From contig NZ_CP177357.1 of NCBI RefSeq assembly GCF_046845755.1, forward strand, positions 2,108,001 through 2,172,000: DNA of 64,000 nt, in the 5' to 3' direction. Below are positions 17,259 through 25,815 of this stretch, piece by piece. The notes under the pieces are model-generated. The model worked only from the letters and a program-made list of their open reading frames with translations, had not been told where the DNA came from and ran no database searches. A program made the translations under genes and the position numbers. How positions within the stretch are numbered: position 1 is the first letter of the stretch; every line of letters begins with the position of its first letter. This DNA is from Rubrivirga sp046845755. Lineage in GTDB: Bacteria > Bacteroidota > Rhodothermia > Rhodothermales > Rubricoccaceae.

Positions 17259-18917
17259 CTACCGCTGGGCGGCGACGCGGTCGATGGGCCGCAGGACGGG
17301 CGGGCGCAGGGCCTCGGTCTCGACGGGCAGCCTGAGGGCGCGCGCCCACGCGGGCCGGGCCGCGAGCCGCACCGCGAGCGCGCGCGCCTCCTCCGAGCGG
17401 CCCTGCGCGAGCCGGACGATGCCGAGGAGGTACAGCGCCGGGGCAAAGCGGGCGTCGTGCGCGAGCACGACGTGGAGCGCGGCCTCGGCGGCCTCGTACC
17501 GACCGAGCCCGACGAGCGCTTGCGCCTGGCCGAACGACGCGAGCCGGCGGTACGGGCCGTCCTCGACGCCCGCGATCTCGCCGAACAGCGCGGCGGCCGT
17601 CTCCACCTCGCCCCGGCTCAGGTGGTGGTGCGCCAGCGAGTACGCGGCAGGCAGGTAGCCGGCGCGTCGGCTGGCGTCGAGCGCCGTCGCGGCCGGTCGC
17701 CGCTCGCCCGCGTCCTCCAGCGCCATCCCGCCCGTGTACTGGAGCACGGCGTCGTGGGGCGACTGGAGGAGCGCTTCGCGCAGGGTGTCGAGGTAGCGCT
17801 GCCGGCTGTCGCCGCGGCGCCGGGCGGGGACCTGGATGGCGCCGACGGCGTCGAGCGCGCGGCCTGCCACGAACGACTCCGAGGACGCCGCGAGCGCGCG
17901 GTCGAGGCGGACGGGGCGGGCCGCGGCGGCGTACGCCGCGAGCGCGGGGCCGGGGTCGGACGCGAGCGCGATCGACTCGCGCAGCAGGTTGGGCGTCGGG
18001 CTGGCCTGGCGGCCCGAGACGACGACGCCGAGCACGCGGCCGGCCTCGTCGAGCAGCGGCCCGCCGCTGTCGCCGGGCCGCACGGCGTTGCCCGCGACGC
18101 GGACGCGGTGGTCACCGATCTGCAAGTCGTGGTACCGCACCGCGACGGTCACGCGCTGGACGCCGCCGGGCCAGCCGGCCGTAAACGCGACGTGGCTGGC
18201 GGCGTCCGGCGGGGCGACCACGAGCGGCGCCAGCCCGGCCCGCTGTCGGACCTCCTGCGGCAGGTGCAGGATGGCCACGTCGTTTATGGGGTCGAGCGCC
18301 CACGCCCGGTCGACCACCACCTCGCCGCCATCGGGCAGCGCCAGGCGGATGCGGCGGGCGCCGACGACGACGTGGTACGCTGTCACGAGCGCGTCGCCGC
18401 CGACGGAGAACGCGGAGCCGACGCGGCGGAACGGGATGCCGTCGACCTCGCCCTCGGCGGTCACCCCGACCACGGAGCGGCCGTGCACGCGCGTGGCGTC
18501 GAGCCCGGCGAAGGTGCGGATGGCTCGGGCTGGGGTCGTCCGCTCGACCGTCCGGCCGTCGAGCCGCACCGCCAGCCGGAGCGCGGGGATCGCCGTCGCC
18601 CCCTCCCCCACCCGGACGATCGCGCGGCGCTGCCACTCGACCACGCCATCGGTGTCGCGCCGCATCGGCGCGGTCTGGCGGACGACGTCGAAGGGCTCGC
18701 CGAGTTGGCTCGCGAGGTCCCACTCCGCGAACGCGAGCGCGAGCGCGGCGTCGGCCTCTGGGCTCTGCGGGATGGCGAGGGCTTCGACCTCGACCTCCAG
18801 ATACCCGCCCGCCTCGACAGCCTCGCGATCGACGCCGCTAAACACCTGCAGGCTCAATGGGTCCGTCTGCGCCGTCGCCGACGCGGCGAGCAGGAGGGCG
18901 AGAGCGAACACGCGCAT
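17259..18917 (-). CDS. Secreted trypsin-like serine protease with C-terminal TPR repeats
   Basis: 552 residues. The start at 18917 is chosen because it opens a clean signal peptide (MRVFALALLLAASATAQ); a longer frame upstream overlaps the phosphorylase gene and is rejected. After a beta-rich N-terminal region (about 20-165) comes a chymotrypsin/DegP-like fold. Its triad is His in DALVTAYHVVVGA, Asp in LDPINDVAILHLPQE and Ser in VRPGDSGGPLLDEAG. The remaining part (about 355-530) is helical, with TPR-like repeats such as YSLAHHHLSRGEVETAAALF and APALYLLGIVRLAQGRSEEA. No PDZ domain is seen. It probably acts in the periplasm or outside the cell. It starts 26 bp after the phosphorylase stop, suggesting co-transcription without an obvious functional link. 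Confidence 0.85.
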   Translation of the reverse strand: MRVFALALLLAASATAQTDPLSLQVFSGVDREAVEAGGYLEVEVEALAIPQSPEADAALALAFAEWDLASQLGEPFDVVRQTAPMRRDTDGVVEWQRRAIVRVGEGATAIPALRLAVRLDGRTVERTTPARAIRTFAGLDATRVHGRSVVGVTAEGEVDGIPFRRVGSAFSVGGDALVTAYHVVVGARRIRLALPDGGEVVVDRAWALDPINDVAILHLPQEVRQRAGLAPLVVAPPDAASHVAFTAGWPGGVQRVTVAVRYHDLQIGDHRVRVAGNAVRPGDSGGPLLDEAGRVLGVVVSGRQASPTPNLLRESIALASDPGPALAAYAAAARPVRLDRALAASSESFVAGRALDAVGAIQVPARRRGDSRQRYLDTLREALLQSPHDAVLQYTGGMALEDAGERRPAATALDASRRAGYLPAAYSLAHHHLSRGEVETAAALFGEIAGVEDGPYRRLASFGQAQALVGLGRYEAAEAALHVVLAHDARFAPALYLLGIVRLAQGRSEEARALAVRLAARPAWARALRLPVETEALRPPVLRPIDRVAAQR

Positions 18918-18943
18918 GGTCCCGGGGAGCGTCCTGGGGCCGG

Positions 18944-19765
18944 CTAGACGCCCTCGGCGACGATGGCGCGGACCCAGGTGGACAGCCGGACCCGGACGGC
19001 GCGGCCGACCTCGAGCACTTCGGTGTGGTCGAGCGGGGCGGCCGAGAGCCCGGCGGCGGGGTTGGTGATGGTCGAGATGCCGAGCACCGGGACGCCCAGG
19101 GCGGCGGCCTGGATGGCCTCGGGGACGGTGCTCATGCCGACGGCATCGGCGCCGGCGCTGGCGAAAAAGCGGATTTCGGCGGGCGTCTCGTACGACGGCC
19201 CGGCCGTCCATACGTAGACGCCCTCACGGTACGGAATGGTGTGTGCGAGCGCAATCTCCCGCGCCTTCACCCGCCAGCCCTCGTCGTACGGGTTCGACAT
19301 GTCGGGGAAGCGGGTCTCGCCCTCGCCCACCGGGCCCGCGAGCGGGCTCAGGAACGACAGGTTGAGGTGGTCGGTGATGAGCATCAGCGTGCCCGGCCCG
19401 AACGCCGGGTTGACGCCGCCCGCCGCGTTCGTCAGGATGAGTCCCTGCGCGCCGAGCGCGTGCGCGAGCCGGATCGGGAAGCCGAGCGCGCGCGGGGAGT
19501 GCCCCTCGTAGGCGTGCGCCCGCCCCTGGATGACGAGCACCGGCCGCCCGGCCAGATCCCCGAGCACCAGCCGCCCGGCGTGGCCCTCGACGGTCGAGCC
19601 GGGGTAGTGCGGGATGTCGCCGGTCGAGATCACCGTCGCGTTCTCGACCTCGTCGGCGAGCGCGCCCAGGCCGGACCCCAGGACGAGCCCAAGCTCGGGC
19701 ACGAGGTCGGTGTGCTGGCGGACGGCCGCGACGGCGGCGGCGAGCTGGGCGGAGTCTTCGGACAT
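18944..19765 (-). CDS. punA: Purine nucleoside phosphorylase, trimeric (PNP-I) type
   Basis: 273 residues from ATG 19765; phosphorolysis of inosine/guanosine to base and ribose-1-phosphate for purine salvage. The trimeric-PNP motifs are present: GLVLGSGLGALADEV (phosphate loop), VIQGRAHAYEGHSPRAL, LILTNAAGGVNPAFGPGTLM, and the base-pocket region YVWTAGPSYETPAEIRF with DAVGMSTVPEAIQA. In the C-terminal part GISTITNPAAGLSAAPLDH carries the Asn that selects 6-oxopurines. An upstream in-frame Met would add about 40 unrelated residues and is not preferred. Its stop is 26 bp from the serine protease start on the same strand. A 122-bp gap separates it from the small membrane protein gene upstream. 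Confidence 0.92.
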   Translation of the reverse strand: MSEDSAQLAAAVAAVRQHTDLVPELGLVLGSGLGALADEVENATVISTGDIPHYPGSTVEGHAGRLVLGDLAGRPVLVIQGRAHAYEGHSPRALGFPIRLAHALGAQGLILTNAAGGVNPAFGPGTLMLITDHLNLSFLSPLAGPVGEGETRFPDMSNPYDEGWRVKAREIALAHTIPYREGVYVWTAGPSYETPAEIRFFASAGADAVGMSTVPEAIQAAALGVPVLGISTITNPAAGLSAAPLDHTEVLEVGRAVRVRLSTWVRAIVAEGV

Positions 19766-19887
19766 CGTGGAATCGAAAAGGGAGACGGGAGAATAGGCCG
19801 CGTCCGCACGCTCGACTGTGGCGTCGAAGCGAAGCGAGTCGGAGAACGGACGCCCCACCCCTCGTGCCCCATTCCCCATCCCCGAGA

Positions 19888-20274
19888 TCAATCGCGTCCC
19901 CGGACCACCCACGTGGCCCACGCCGCGACGGCCGCCGCCGCGAGCTGGCGGAGCGGCACGAGGTCGGTCGCCACGTACAGGGCGTCCGGGCGGCTCGCGC
20001 CGAGGGCGGCGGCGTAGAGCGCGAGCCCGAGCGCGAGCGTTAGCGCGGCGCCGACAAAGGCGGCCCACGAGGCGAGGCGCCCGCTCCGGCCGAGCCGGGC
20101 GACCACGACGAGCGCGAGGGCCGGGGCGAGCGCGTGGAGCGCCCCATCGCCGACGGCGGCAAGTGGGGCCACGGCGCCGATCGACCGGGCCGCGACGAGC
20201 GGGAACGCGGCGCCGCTGGCGAGCACGAGCCCGGCGCACGCGAACGCCCCCGCACGGAGGGTCGCCGCCGTCAC
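19888..20274 (-). CDS. Small four-helix membrane protein, possibly DUF423-like
   Basis: 128 residues from a GTG at 20274 that overlaps the recX stop by 4 bp (GTGA). The sequence is mostly hydrophobic with about four membrane segments: near 5-25 (AGAFACAGLVLASGAAFPLV), 40-60 around the conserved-looking HALAPALALVVVARL, 70-90 (AAFVGAALTLALGLALYAAA) and 105-125. The pattern of a His-Ala-rich second helix, a Gly-rich third helix ending in LYAAALG and a last helix with W is similar to DUF423/YgdD-type proteins, but the match is by eye only. Function unknown. Coupling with recX is probably positional. Confidence 0.62.
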   Translation of the reverse strand: MTAATLRAGAFACAGLVLASGAAFPLVAARSIGAVAPLAAVGDGALHALAPALALVVVARLGRSGRLASWAAFVGAALTLALGLALYAAALGASRPDALYVATDLVPLRQLAAAAVAAWATWVVRGRD

Positions 20275-20981
20275 GCGTCGTCCCACGTCTCCTCGTCCTC
20301 GGCCACGTCGTCGACGGCGTTGCGGGCGGTGTCGAACCCGAACCCGCGGCGGACCAGGAAGTCCATCGTCTTTTTGCGCCGCTTGCGGTCGTCGGCCTCC
20401 GACGCCAGCGCGCGCCACTTTTTGGCGGCCTGCTGGACCGCCGAGTCCGCGAGGTCCTCGGTCTCGGCCAGTTCTGCGAGCGCCGCGTCGATGGTCGCCC
20501 GAGCGACGCCCTTGCGCATCAGGTCCTGGCGGAGCCGCGCCGGGCCGTAGCCGCTCCCCGAGAACCGGCCGCGCACGAAGGCGCGAGCGAACGCGTCGTC
20601 GTCGATCAGGCCGAGCCGCTCCAACCCTGCGACGGTGTCCTCGACGATCGCCTCGGCGTACCCCTTGCGCGCCAGCGAATCCCGCACCTCGCTCGCGGTC
20701 CGCGCCTTCACCGACAGCCCCGCCAGCGCCGAGGCTTTCGCCGCGTACGTCTCCTGCTGGACCAGCAGCTCACGCTGCTGCGCAGCCGTGAGCGTGATCC
20801 CCTTGCGGACGCCCGCCTTGATGACCAGCTCGACCGACAGCCCGAACGCGAAGGCGTCGTCGATAAAGACGCTGGCGCGGTCGAGGTCCTTTTTCTGCTG
20901 GGCCACGCGCGTGACGGTGCCGTCGGCGAGGTCGAGGTCGGCGGGGTCGACGCGCTCGCGCCGCTGATTGTTAAACGCCAC
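20271..20981 (-). CDS. recX: Regulatory protein RecX
   Basis: 236 residues; RecX binds RecA filaments and inhibits recombinase activity. The core (about 85-200) consists of three-helix repeats with SVKARTASEVRDSLARKGYA, IVEDTVAGLERLGLIDDDAF, FVRGRFSGSGYGPARLRQDL and MRKGVARATIDAALAEL, which are the family hallmarks (short motif R..gygp.rir.eL..kGi). A further repeat at the C-terminus contains KKTMDFLVRRGFGFDTARNAV. The first 80 residues form a beta-rich N-terminal extension that is common in Bacteroidota RecX. recA is not in the window. A small membrane-protein gene is coupled directly downstream. Confidence 0.9.
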   Translation of the reverse strand: MAFNNQRRERVDPADLDLADGTVTRVAQQKKDLDRASVFIDDAFAFGLSVELVIKAGVRKGITLTAAQQRELLVQQETYAAKASALAGLSVKARTASEVRDSLARKGYAEAIVEDTVAGLERLGLIDDDAFARAFVRGRFSGSGYGPARLRQDLMRKGVARATIDAALAELAETEDLADSAVQQAAKKWRALASEADDRKRRKKTMDFLVRRGFGFDTARNAVDDVAEDEETWDDA

Positions 20982-21043
20982 GGGATCGGGAGAGGGGGCC
21001 GACAGAGTACGCGGGCCGGGGTGCCGGGTCCCGCGTCACTCGC

Positions 21044-23530
21044 TCACCAGCGGACGGCGACGCTGACGACGGGCCACCCGGGCAGGCCGCGCGCGTCGGT
21101 CGCCAGCGGAAGGTCGGGGTCGAAAGGGGCCGACGACGTGCCGGTCGGCGGCCGGGCGGTCGCTTGGGCGAGCGCGGTCCATCGGTAGCCCGCGCGCTCG
21201 CCACGGAGGCCGACGGCGGCGCTCGCGCGCAGGCCGATCCGGTCGCGCGTGCCGCCGGGCACGGCCAGCCCGGACTCAGCGTCGAGGCGGACGGCGGCGG
21301 TCCACGGGCCGCGCGCGCGCTGGGCGATCAGCCCAAGCGCGAGCGGGCGCGAGTATGCCGAGGGTCGCCAGTCGCCACCCGTCTCGGGTCGGACTTGGGC
21401 GAGCGCGAGCGCCCCGCTCGCGCCGAGCGTCCACGGGCCGATGTCGAGGCGGGCGGCGGCCTCGATGCCGGCGGCGCGGCCGTCGTGCGCCGGGTGGCCC
21501 GCGAGCAGCGCGGACGGATCGACGCCGGCCTCTTGCGCGGGCCCGTCGCTGGGTTCGAGCAGGCCCGACGAGCGGTGCGCGTAGAGGTCGACGCTCAGCG
21601 CCAGCCGGTCCGTCGCGGCGACCTCGGCGCCCAGCCCGGCCTGCCACGACCGCGCCACGGGTACGGCGGCATCGGCGAGCAGCCAGCGCGACGCCGCCAG
21701 CGCGTACCGGCCCTCAACGCGGTCGCGCACGCGGTGGACGGCCTGCGTCTGGCGGCTCAGCCCGGCCCGCACCACGAGCCGGTCGCCGCGCTCGTAGCGG
21801 ACGAACACACGGGGGCTGAGGTCGAGCGCGGTGACCGCGTTGTCCGCGGTGTGGGCCTCGACGCGCAGGCCCGGCTGGATCTGCCAGTCTGGGGCGGGGC
21901 GGATCGTGGCCGCGAGGTACGCCGCGCCCTCGGCAGTCCGCTGGCGCCCTTCCCCGCCCGGAGCAGCGGCGCCGTCGACCGAGCGGTCCGCGACCTGGAG
22001 GCCGCCCTGAAGCTGGAGCGTCGTCGACCGGAAGTGGTCGAGGTCGAGCGTCGCGCCGTGCTCGACGAGGGTCTGCTCGGCCCGACCGGTCCCAAGTCGC
22101 CGCTCGGTCGCCGCGTGCCCGGAGCGGTACGCGACGGCGGTCACGAACGTCTTCTCGCCCTGCAGCGCACGGAGCCGCGCCGAGGCCGTGTGCGTGCGCC
22201 AGCGGTAGTCGAGGCCGGGTTGCCCGGCGATCGTCCCGAGCCGGACGGCGTCCTGCCCGCCGGTCGCCGACACGTCGAGGCGGGCCGATGACGCCAGCCG
22301 GGTGCTCACTTTGACGGCGGCATCGGCGAACGACACCTCGGGCCGGTCGCCCTCGAAGGGGCGTCCGCCGGCGGGGTCGAGGACGAGCGCGCCGCCTTCG
22401 GTCCGCAAGCCGGGCGCCACGAGCAGGCCCAGCGTCGAGCGCCGCAGGCCGACGTGGACGCCGACGCGCTCCCCCACCGGCACGTCCGCGACGGCGCGGA
22501 CCGCGATGAGGCCGGCGCCGAGCGTCCGGAGCGTGTCGCCCGCGAGCGCGTCGGTCGTCTCGACGTCAAGGACGGCCGCCAAGCCACCGCCGAGCGCGGC
22601 CGGGAGCGAGCCCCGGTAAAAGCGGACACGAGACAGCGCCTCGGGCTGGAACGCCGAGAACAATCCGAAGGCGTGCCACGGCTCGTAGAGCGGGACGCCG
22701 TCGCGGACGTAGCGCGTCCGGTGCGGGTCGGAGCCGCGCACGACGATGGCTCCGCTGGCGCCGCCCGTGCGCGAGAGTCCGGGGAGCCACGACAGCGTCG
22801 CCGCGAGGTCGGCCTCGCCGAGGGCGTAGGGGATGGCGGCGGCTTGGCGGGCGCCGAGTGCGCTGAGGTCGGTCGAGCCCGGCGTCGGGCCGGGCGGCTC
22901 GGGCCCAGCGACGACGCGGGCGTCGGTGCTCTCCAGGAGGTCTGGCTGCAGGCGGATCGTCGGGGGCAGGCGCGGGGAGTCCGGGAAGACGTCGAGCTCG
23001 ATGCGGACCGGGCGGTAGCCGACGTGCGAGACGCGGACGACGTAGCGGCCCGTCGGGAGGTCGGGCACGGCGAACCCGCCGTCGGGCCCGACCACGTCGC
23101 CGAGCCCGAGGTCGACGAGCCAGACGTGGGCGCCGACCAGCGGGTCCCCGCTCTCCGCGCCGACCACGCGTCCGTCGAGCGTGCCGGTGTACGCCTCGCG
23201 CGCCGTCTCGATGTCGGGCCGGACGTTGAGCGGCTCTTTGATGAGCACGTACTGCCCCTCGCGGATCCGCTCGGCGCGGACGCCCGAGTCGCGCAGGATG
23301 AGCCGGAGCGCGCGGTCGGGGTCGTCGGTGGCCCGGTAGCTGCCCGTCACGCGCACGTCCTCAACGAGCCGCAAGGCGAAGACGAGCTCCAGCCCGGTCG
23401 CCTCGGCGAGCTCGTAGAGCGCGTCCGCCAGCGGGGCCTTGACCCAGACGAACTCGGCCTCGGACTGCGCGGCGGCGGGCCGGGCGGCGAGCACGGCCAC
23501 GAGGCAGAGGACGAGGGCGGCGGAGCGCAC
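21044..23530 (-). CDS. TonB-dependent outer-membrane receptor with STN and carboxypeptidase-like domains
   Basis: 828 residues. A signal peptide (MRSAALVLCLVAVLAARPAAA) is followed by a short STN (secretin/TonB N-terminal) domain at about 25-100 (LADALYELAEATGLELVFAL). Next come a carboxypeptidase-regulatory-like beta-sandwich (about 110-200, LDGRVVGAESGDPLVGAHVW) and a plug domain (about 225-340, with GGASGAIVVRGSDPHRTRYV). The rest is a beta-barrel ending in the aromatic C-terminus VSVAVRW. STN domains transmit substrate occupancy to FecR-type anti-sigma factors, and exactly such genes lie directly upstream, so this is a FecA-like surface-signalling receptor. The plug lists no obvious siderophore specificity. 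The gap after the FecR gene is 63 bp. Substrate unknown; iron chelates or polymers are candidates. Confidence 0.88.
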   Translation of the reverse strand: MRSAALVLCLVAVLAARPAAAQSEAEFVWVKAPLADALYELAEATGLELVFALRLVEDVRVTGSYRATDDPDRALRLILRDSGVRAERIREGQYVLIKEPLNVRPDIETAREAYTGTLDGRVVGAESGDPLVGAHVWLVDLGLGDVVGPDGGFAVPDLPTGRYVVRVSHVGYRPVRIELDVFPDSPRLPPTIRLQPDLLESTDARVVAGPEPPGPTPGSTDLSALGARQAAAIPYALGEADLAATLSWLPGLSRTGGASGAIVVRGSDPHRTRYVRDGVPLYEPWHAFGLFSAFQPEALSRVRFYRGSLPAALGGGLAAVLDVETTDALAGDTLRTLGAGLIAVRAVADVPVGERVGVHVGLRRSTLGLLVAPGLRTEGGALVLDPAGGRPFEGDRPEVSFADAAVKVSTRLASSARLDVSATGGQDAVRLGTIAGQPGLDYRWRTHTASARLRALQGEKTFVTAVAYRSGHAATERRLGTGRAEQTLVEHGATLDLDHFRSTTLQLQGGLQVADRSVDGAAAPGGEGRQRTAEGAAYLAATIRPAPDWQIQPGLRVEAHTADNAVTALDLSPRVFVRYERGDRLVVRAGLSRQTQAVHRVRDRVEGRYALAASRWLLADAAVPVARSWQAGLGAEVAATDRLALSVDLYAHRSSGLLEPSDGPAQEAGVDPSALLAGHPAHDGRAAGIEAAARLDIGPWTLGASGALALAQVRPETGGDWRPSAYSRPLALGLIAQRARGPWTAAVRLDAESGLAVPGGTRDRIGLRASAAVGLRGERAGYRWTALAQATARPPTGTSSAPFDPDLPLATDARGLPGWPVVSVAVRW

Positions 23531-23593
23531 GGCGGGAGGATAGGGACGGCCCCAACGGACGGCGCCCCCTGCTCCGCGCCTTCGGGCGCCGCC

Positions 23594-24823
23594 TTACTCG
23601 ACGATTCGGAATCCGCGCCCGTCGGCCTCGACGCGCGCGCCGAGCGACAGCGCCAGCTTATCGACGGCATCGCGAAGGCCTTCGCGACCGAACTCCGCGG
23701 TGCCACCGATGACAACCGACGCCAGCGTCGGGGCGACGGAGACGGGCACATCGAAACGGGCGCTGAGCTGGCGGGCGATCTCGCCGGCCGTCTGATCGGT
23801 CGCGAACACGACGCCGGTCCACGCGAGCGCGCCGAGGTCGGCGCGAGCCGGTGCCGAGGGCGCGTCGAGCGCGAGCACGGTCGTCCGCTGGCCGGGTGCC
23901 AGGGTCACGGCGGCGGCGGGCGTCTCCCGAGGCGCCACGGTTACGGCGCCGGTCACCAGCGTCACCTCGGTCCGCACGTCGCTGGCGTCGACGGCGAACG
24001 TGGTGCCGAGCACGACGACATCCGCGTTCGGGGTCGTCACCGAGAACGGCGCGTCGGGGTTGCGGGTCACGCGGAAGAGGGCCTCGCCCGCCAGCAGGCG
24101 CGCCTGGCGGCCCCGGTCGTCGGGGACCGCGAGCCGGGCGTTGTCGGCGAGCTGGACGGTCGTGCCGTCCTCGAACGTGACGGTCTGGGCGCCCGCGAGC
24201 GTCTCCCACCCGGCGTCGCGGAGGTAGAGCTGGGTCAGGACCGCGCCGAAGGCGACGACGGCGAACACGGCGGCGGCGCGCATCACCCAGCGCGTCGGGC
24301 GGACCAGGCGGAGCGGCTGGCGGTCGGCGCGCTTGCGCAAGACCTGTCCCTCACCCTGGCTGCGCCGACCTGTCGGTTGGCGGACGCCGGCCTCCGGCTG
24401 TCCCTCTCCCGTGGGGAAAGGGGACGTCTTCGGGAGGCTGGCGAGAGTTGGGGCGGTCTCTGCGGGCTCAGATGCGGCGTCGGCCCAGGCGGCCTCGAAG
24501 GCGTCGCGGTCGGCGCGGATGCGGCGGACGGCGGCGGCCAGGCCGGGGTGCTTCGCGAGCGCGGCGTCGAGCGCCGGCCGGGCTTGGTCGACCCGGGCCT
24601 GCTCGGCGTCGCTCAAGAGGTCGGGGTCCGCCAGCGCGTAGAGCACGAGCAGGACGCGGTCCGGCAGGTCGCGCGCCAAGTCGGCGCGGACGGCGGCGCG
24701 GAGCGAGCGCCACCGCGCGAAGGCCTCCGCGAGCGCGGGCTCGGCGGCCACGGCGGCGTCGAGGGCGGCCCGCTCGTCGGGCGGCAGGGCGTCGAAAAAG
24801 GCGAGGGCGTCGGTGTCACGCAT
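23594..24823 (-). CDS. FecR-type anti-sigma factor with repeat-derived linker
   Basis: 409 residues, inner-membrane signal transducer. The cytoplasmic part (about 1-130) is helical (MRDTDALAFFDALPPDERAA). One membrane helix lies near 178-198 (MRAAAVFAVVAFGAVLTQLY). The periplasmic FecR domain (about 205-310) carries VTFEDGTTVQLADNARL, GEALFRVTRNPDAPFSVTT and ADVVVLGTTFAVDAS. A secretin/STN-like C-terminal domain (about 340-409, with IARQLSARFDVPVSV) would contact the receptor's STN domain. Residues about 132-160, just before the membrane helix, are encoded by a copy of the dispersed palindromic repeat, still in frame. The gene starts 8 bp after the sigma-factor stop and is followed by the receptor, a complete sigma/anti-sigma/receptor cassette. 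Confidence 0.87.
   Translation of the reverse strand: MRDTDALAFFDALPPDERAALDAAVAAEPALAEAFARWRSLRAAVRADLARDLPDRVLLVLYALADPDLLSDAEQARVDQARPALDAALAKHPGLAAAVRRIRADRDAFEAAWADAASEPAETAPTLASLPKTSPFPTGEGQPEAGVRQPTGRRSQGEGQVLRKRADRQPLRLVRPTRWVMRAAAVFAVVAFGAVLTQLYLRDAGWETLAGAQTVTFEDGTTVQLADNARLAVPDDRGRQARLLAGEALFRVTRNPDAPFSVTTPNADVVVLGTTFAVDASDVRTEVTLVTGAVTVAPRETPAAAVTLAPGQRTTVLALDAPSAPARADLGALAWTGVVFATDQTAGEIARQLSARFDVPVSVAPTLASVVIGGTAEFGREGLRDAVDKLALSLGARVEADGRGFRIVE
24344..24430 (-). repeat. dispersed palindromic repeat, copy B, inside the FecR coding sequence
   Basis: On the minus strand this reads a CCC-rich/GGGAGAGGGACA hairpin, an extra 21-bp insert, then CCGACAGGTCGG and GCGCAGCCAGGGTGAGGG, nearly identical to copy A at 6521-6578 apart from the insert. 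It is translated as part of the FecR linker (SPFPTGEGQ, QPTGRRSQGEGQ) without breaking the frame. Confidence 0.85.
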
Positions 24824-24831
24824 GGGTCTCT

Positions 24832-25383
24832 CTAAAAGGTGCCGAGGAGGACGGCGGCCAGCACGAGCGCGCCCGCGAGGGCGTCCCGGAGCTTTTCGAA
24901 GGCCCGCTTGACCTGCATCTTGACGGCGGCCTCCGTGGTGTCGAGGGTGTCGGCGATCTCGGAGTAGGCGTAGCCCAGCTCCCGCATTTCCAAGATGGCG
25001 CGGGCGTGGTCAGTCAAGACGGCCATGGCGTTCTCGAGGTCGACCCGGAGCGCCACGTCGTCGGCGTCGACCGACCCCGGGGTCGGGAGGTCGGGGTCGA
25101 ACAGGGCCTCGCGCGACGTGTACCGGCCGCGGTAGAAGTCCTGGAGTTCGAAGAGGGCGGCTTTCATGGCGAAGGCCTTGAACCGGGCCGGGTTCTGGAG
25201 CGCGTCGAGCCCGCGAAGGACCCGGATCAGGGCGTTCTGCACCAGGTCGTCGACCTGGGGCGAGGCGCCGATCCGGGCGCGGAAGAACCCACGGATGGGG
25301 CGCTCGACGGCCGCGAGCAGGGCGTCGCGGGCGGCGGCGTCGCCGGCCTGGGCGCGGGAGACGGCGTCGGGGGTGAAGGGCAT
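24832..25383 (-). CDS. ECF-type RNA polymerase sigma factor with hydrophobic C-terminal tail
   Basis: 183 residues from ATG 25383; an in-frame start 45 bp upstream is less likely. Region 2 is at about 25-85 (PQVDDLVQNALIRVLRGL, then ALQNPARFKAFAMKAALFEL). Region 4 is at about 120-168 (LTDHARAILEMRELGYAYSE, DTLDTTEAAVKMQVKRAFEK). It would direct transcription of its own cassette and other targets when released by the FecR protein. Unusually, the protein continues past region 4 into LAGALVLAAVLLGTF, a short hydrophobic stretch, suggesting contact with the membrane or with the anti-sigma factor. First gene of the sigma/FecR/receptor operon. Confidence 0.85.
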   Translation of the reverse strand: MPFTPDAVSRAQAGDAAARDALLAAVERPIRGFFRARIGASPQVDDLVQNALIRVLRGLDALQNPARFKAFAMKAALFELQDFYRGRYTSREALFDPDLPTPGSVDADDVALRVDLENAMAVLTDHARAILEMRELGYAYSEIADTLDTTEAAVKMQVKRAFEKLRDALAGALVLAAVLLGTF

Positions 25384-25815
25384 GGCGGGGAGGCGCCCCT
25401 GGGGGGCAGGGCTAGAGCCGCAGGACACGCCCGCAAGGTCACACCGCGGGCGGCGCCCCGCATCCGCGATCCACTACGGTATCACTGGCTGGCGTCAGCG
25501 CCGCTCCGGAGCCCCTCCGCTGATTTCTCGCCTGACCCGCTCGCATGAGGTTTCCCACGGCGCTTCGGGTGGGCTTGCGTTTGTAGGTGGGTGCGGCCCT
25601 GTCCTCCCCTCCCGGACAGGAGGGGCTGGGGGAGGGCGCCCGGCTGGCGCCTGCAGTCAGACTCTCGCAAGCCGGTGGACACCCGCACCCTGGCTGCGCC
25701 GACCTGTCGGTGGTCCCTCTCCCGAGGGGAGAGGGGACGACGTAGGCAGAGCTCGCGCCAGCAGCGGGCTCGCTCGCGGGGACTCCGCCAGCGACGCTCT
25801 GTCCCTTACCCCCGA
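25384..25815. other. gene-free stretch between bamD and the sigma-factor gene, repeat-rich
   Basis: 432 bp upstream of the sigma-factor operon. It contains palindromic repeat copy C and a second hairpin-forming segment near 25609-25637 (GTCCTCCCCTCCC and GGACAGGAGGGG). Open frames here run through repeat sequence only. The operon promoter should lie close to 25383 but no convincing box was seen. Confidence 0.6.
25687..25738 (-). repeat. dispersed palindromic repeat, copy C
   Basis: Minus strand: CCCCTCTCCCCTCGGGAGAG, then GGACCACCGACAGGTCGGCG and CAGCCAGGGTG. It matches copy A base for base except at the junction and tail. It lies about 1.3 kb from the copy inside the FecR gene and in the same orientation. 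Confidence 0.8.

Noticed and set aside
22454..24835. Plus-strand 793-codon frame across the TonB receptor and FecR genes
   Set aside because: Antisense shadow; composition dominated by Gly/Arg/Glu/Val and no domain.
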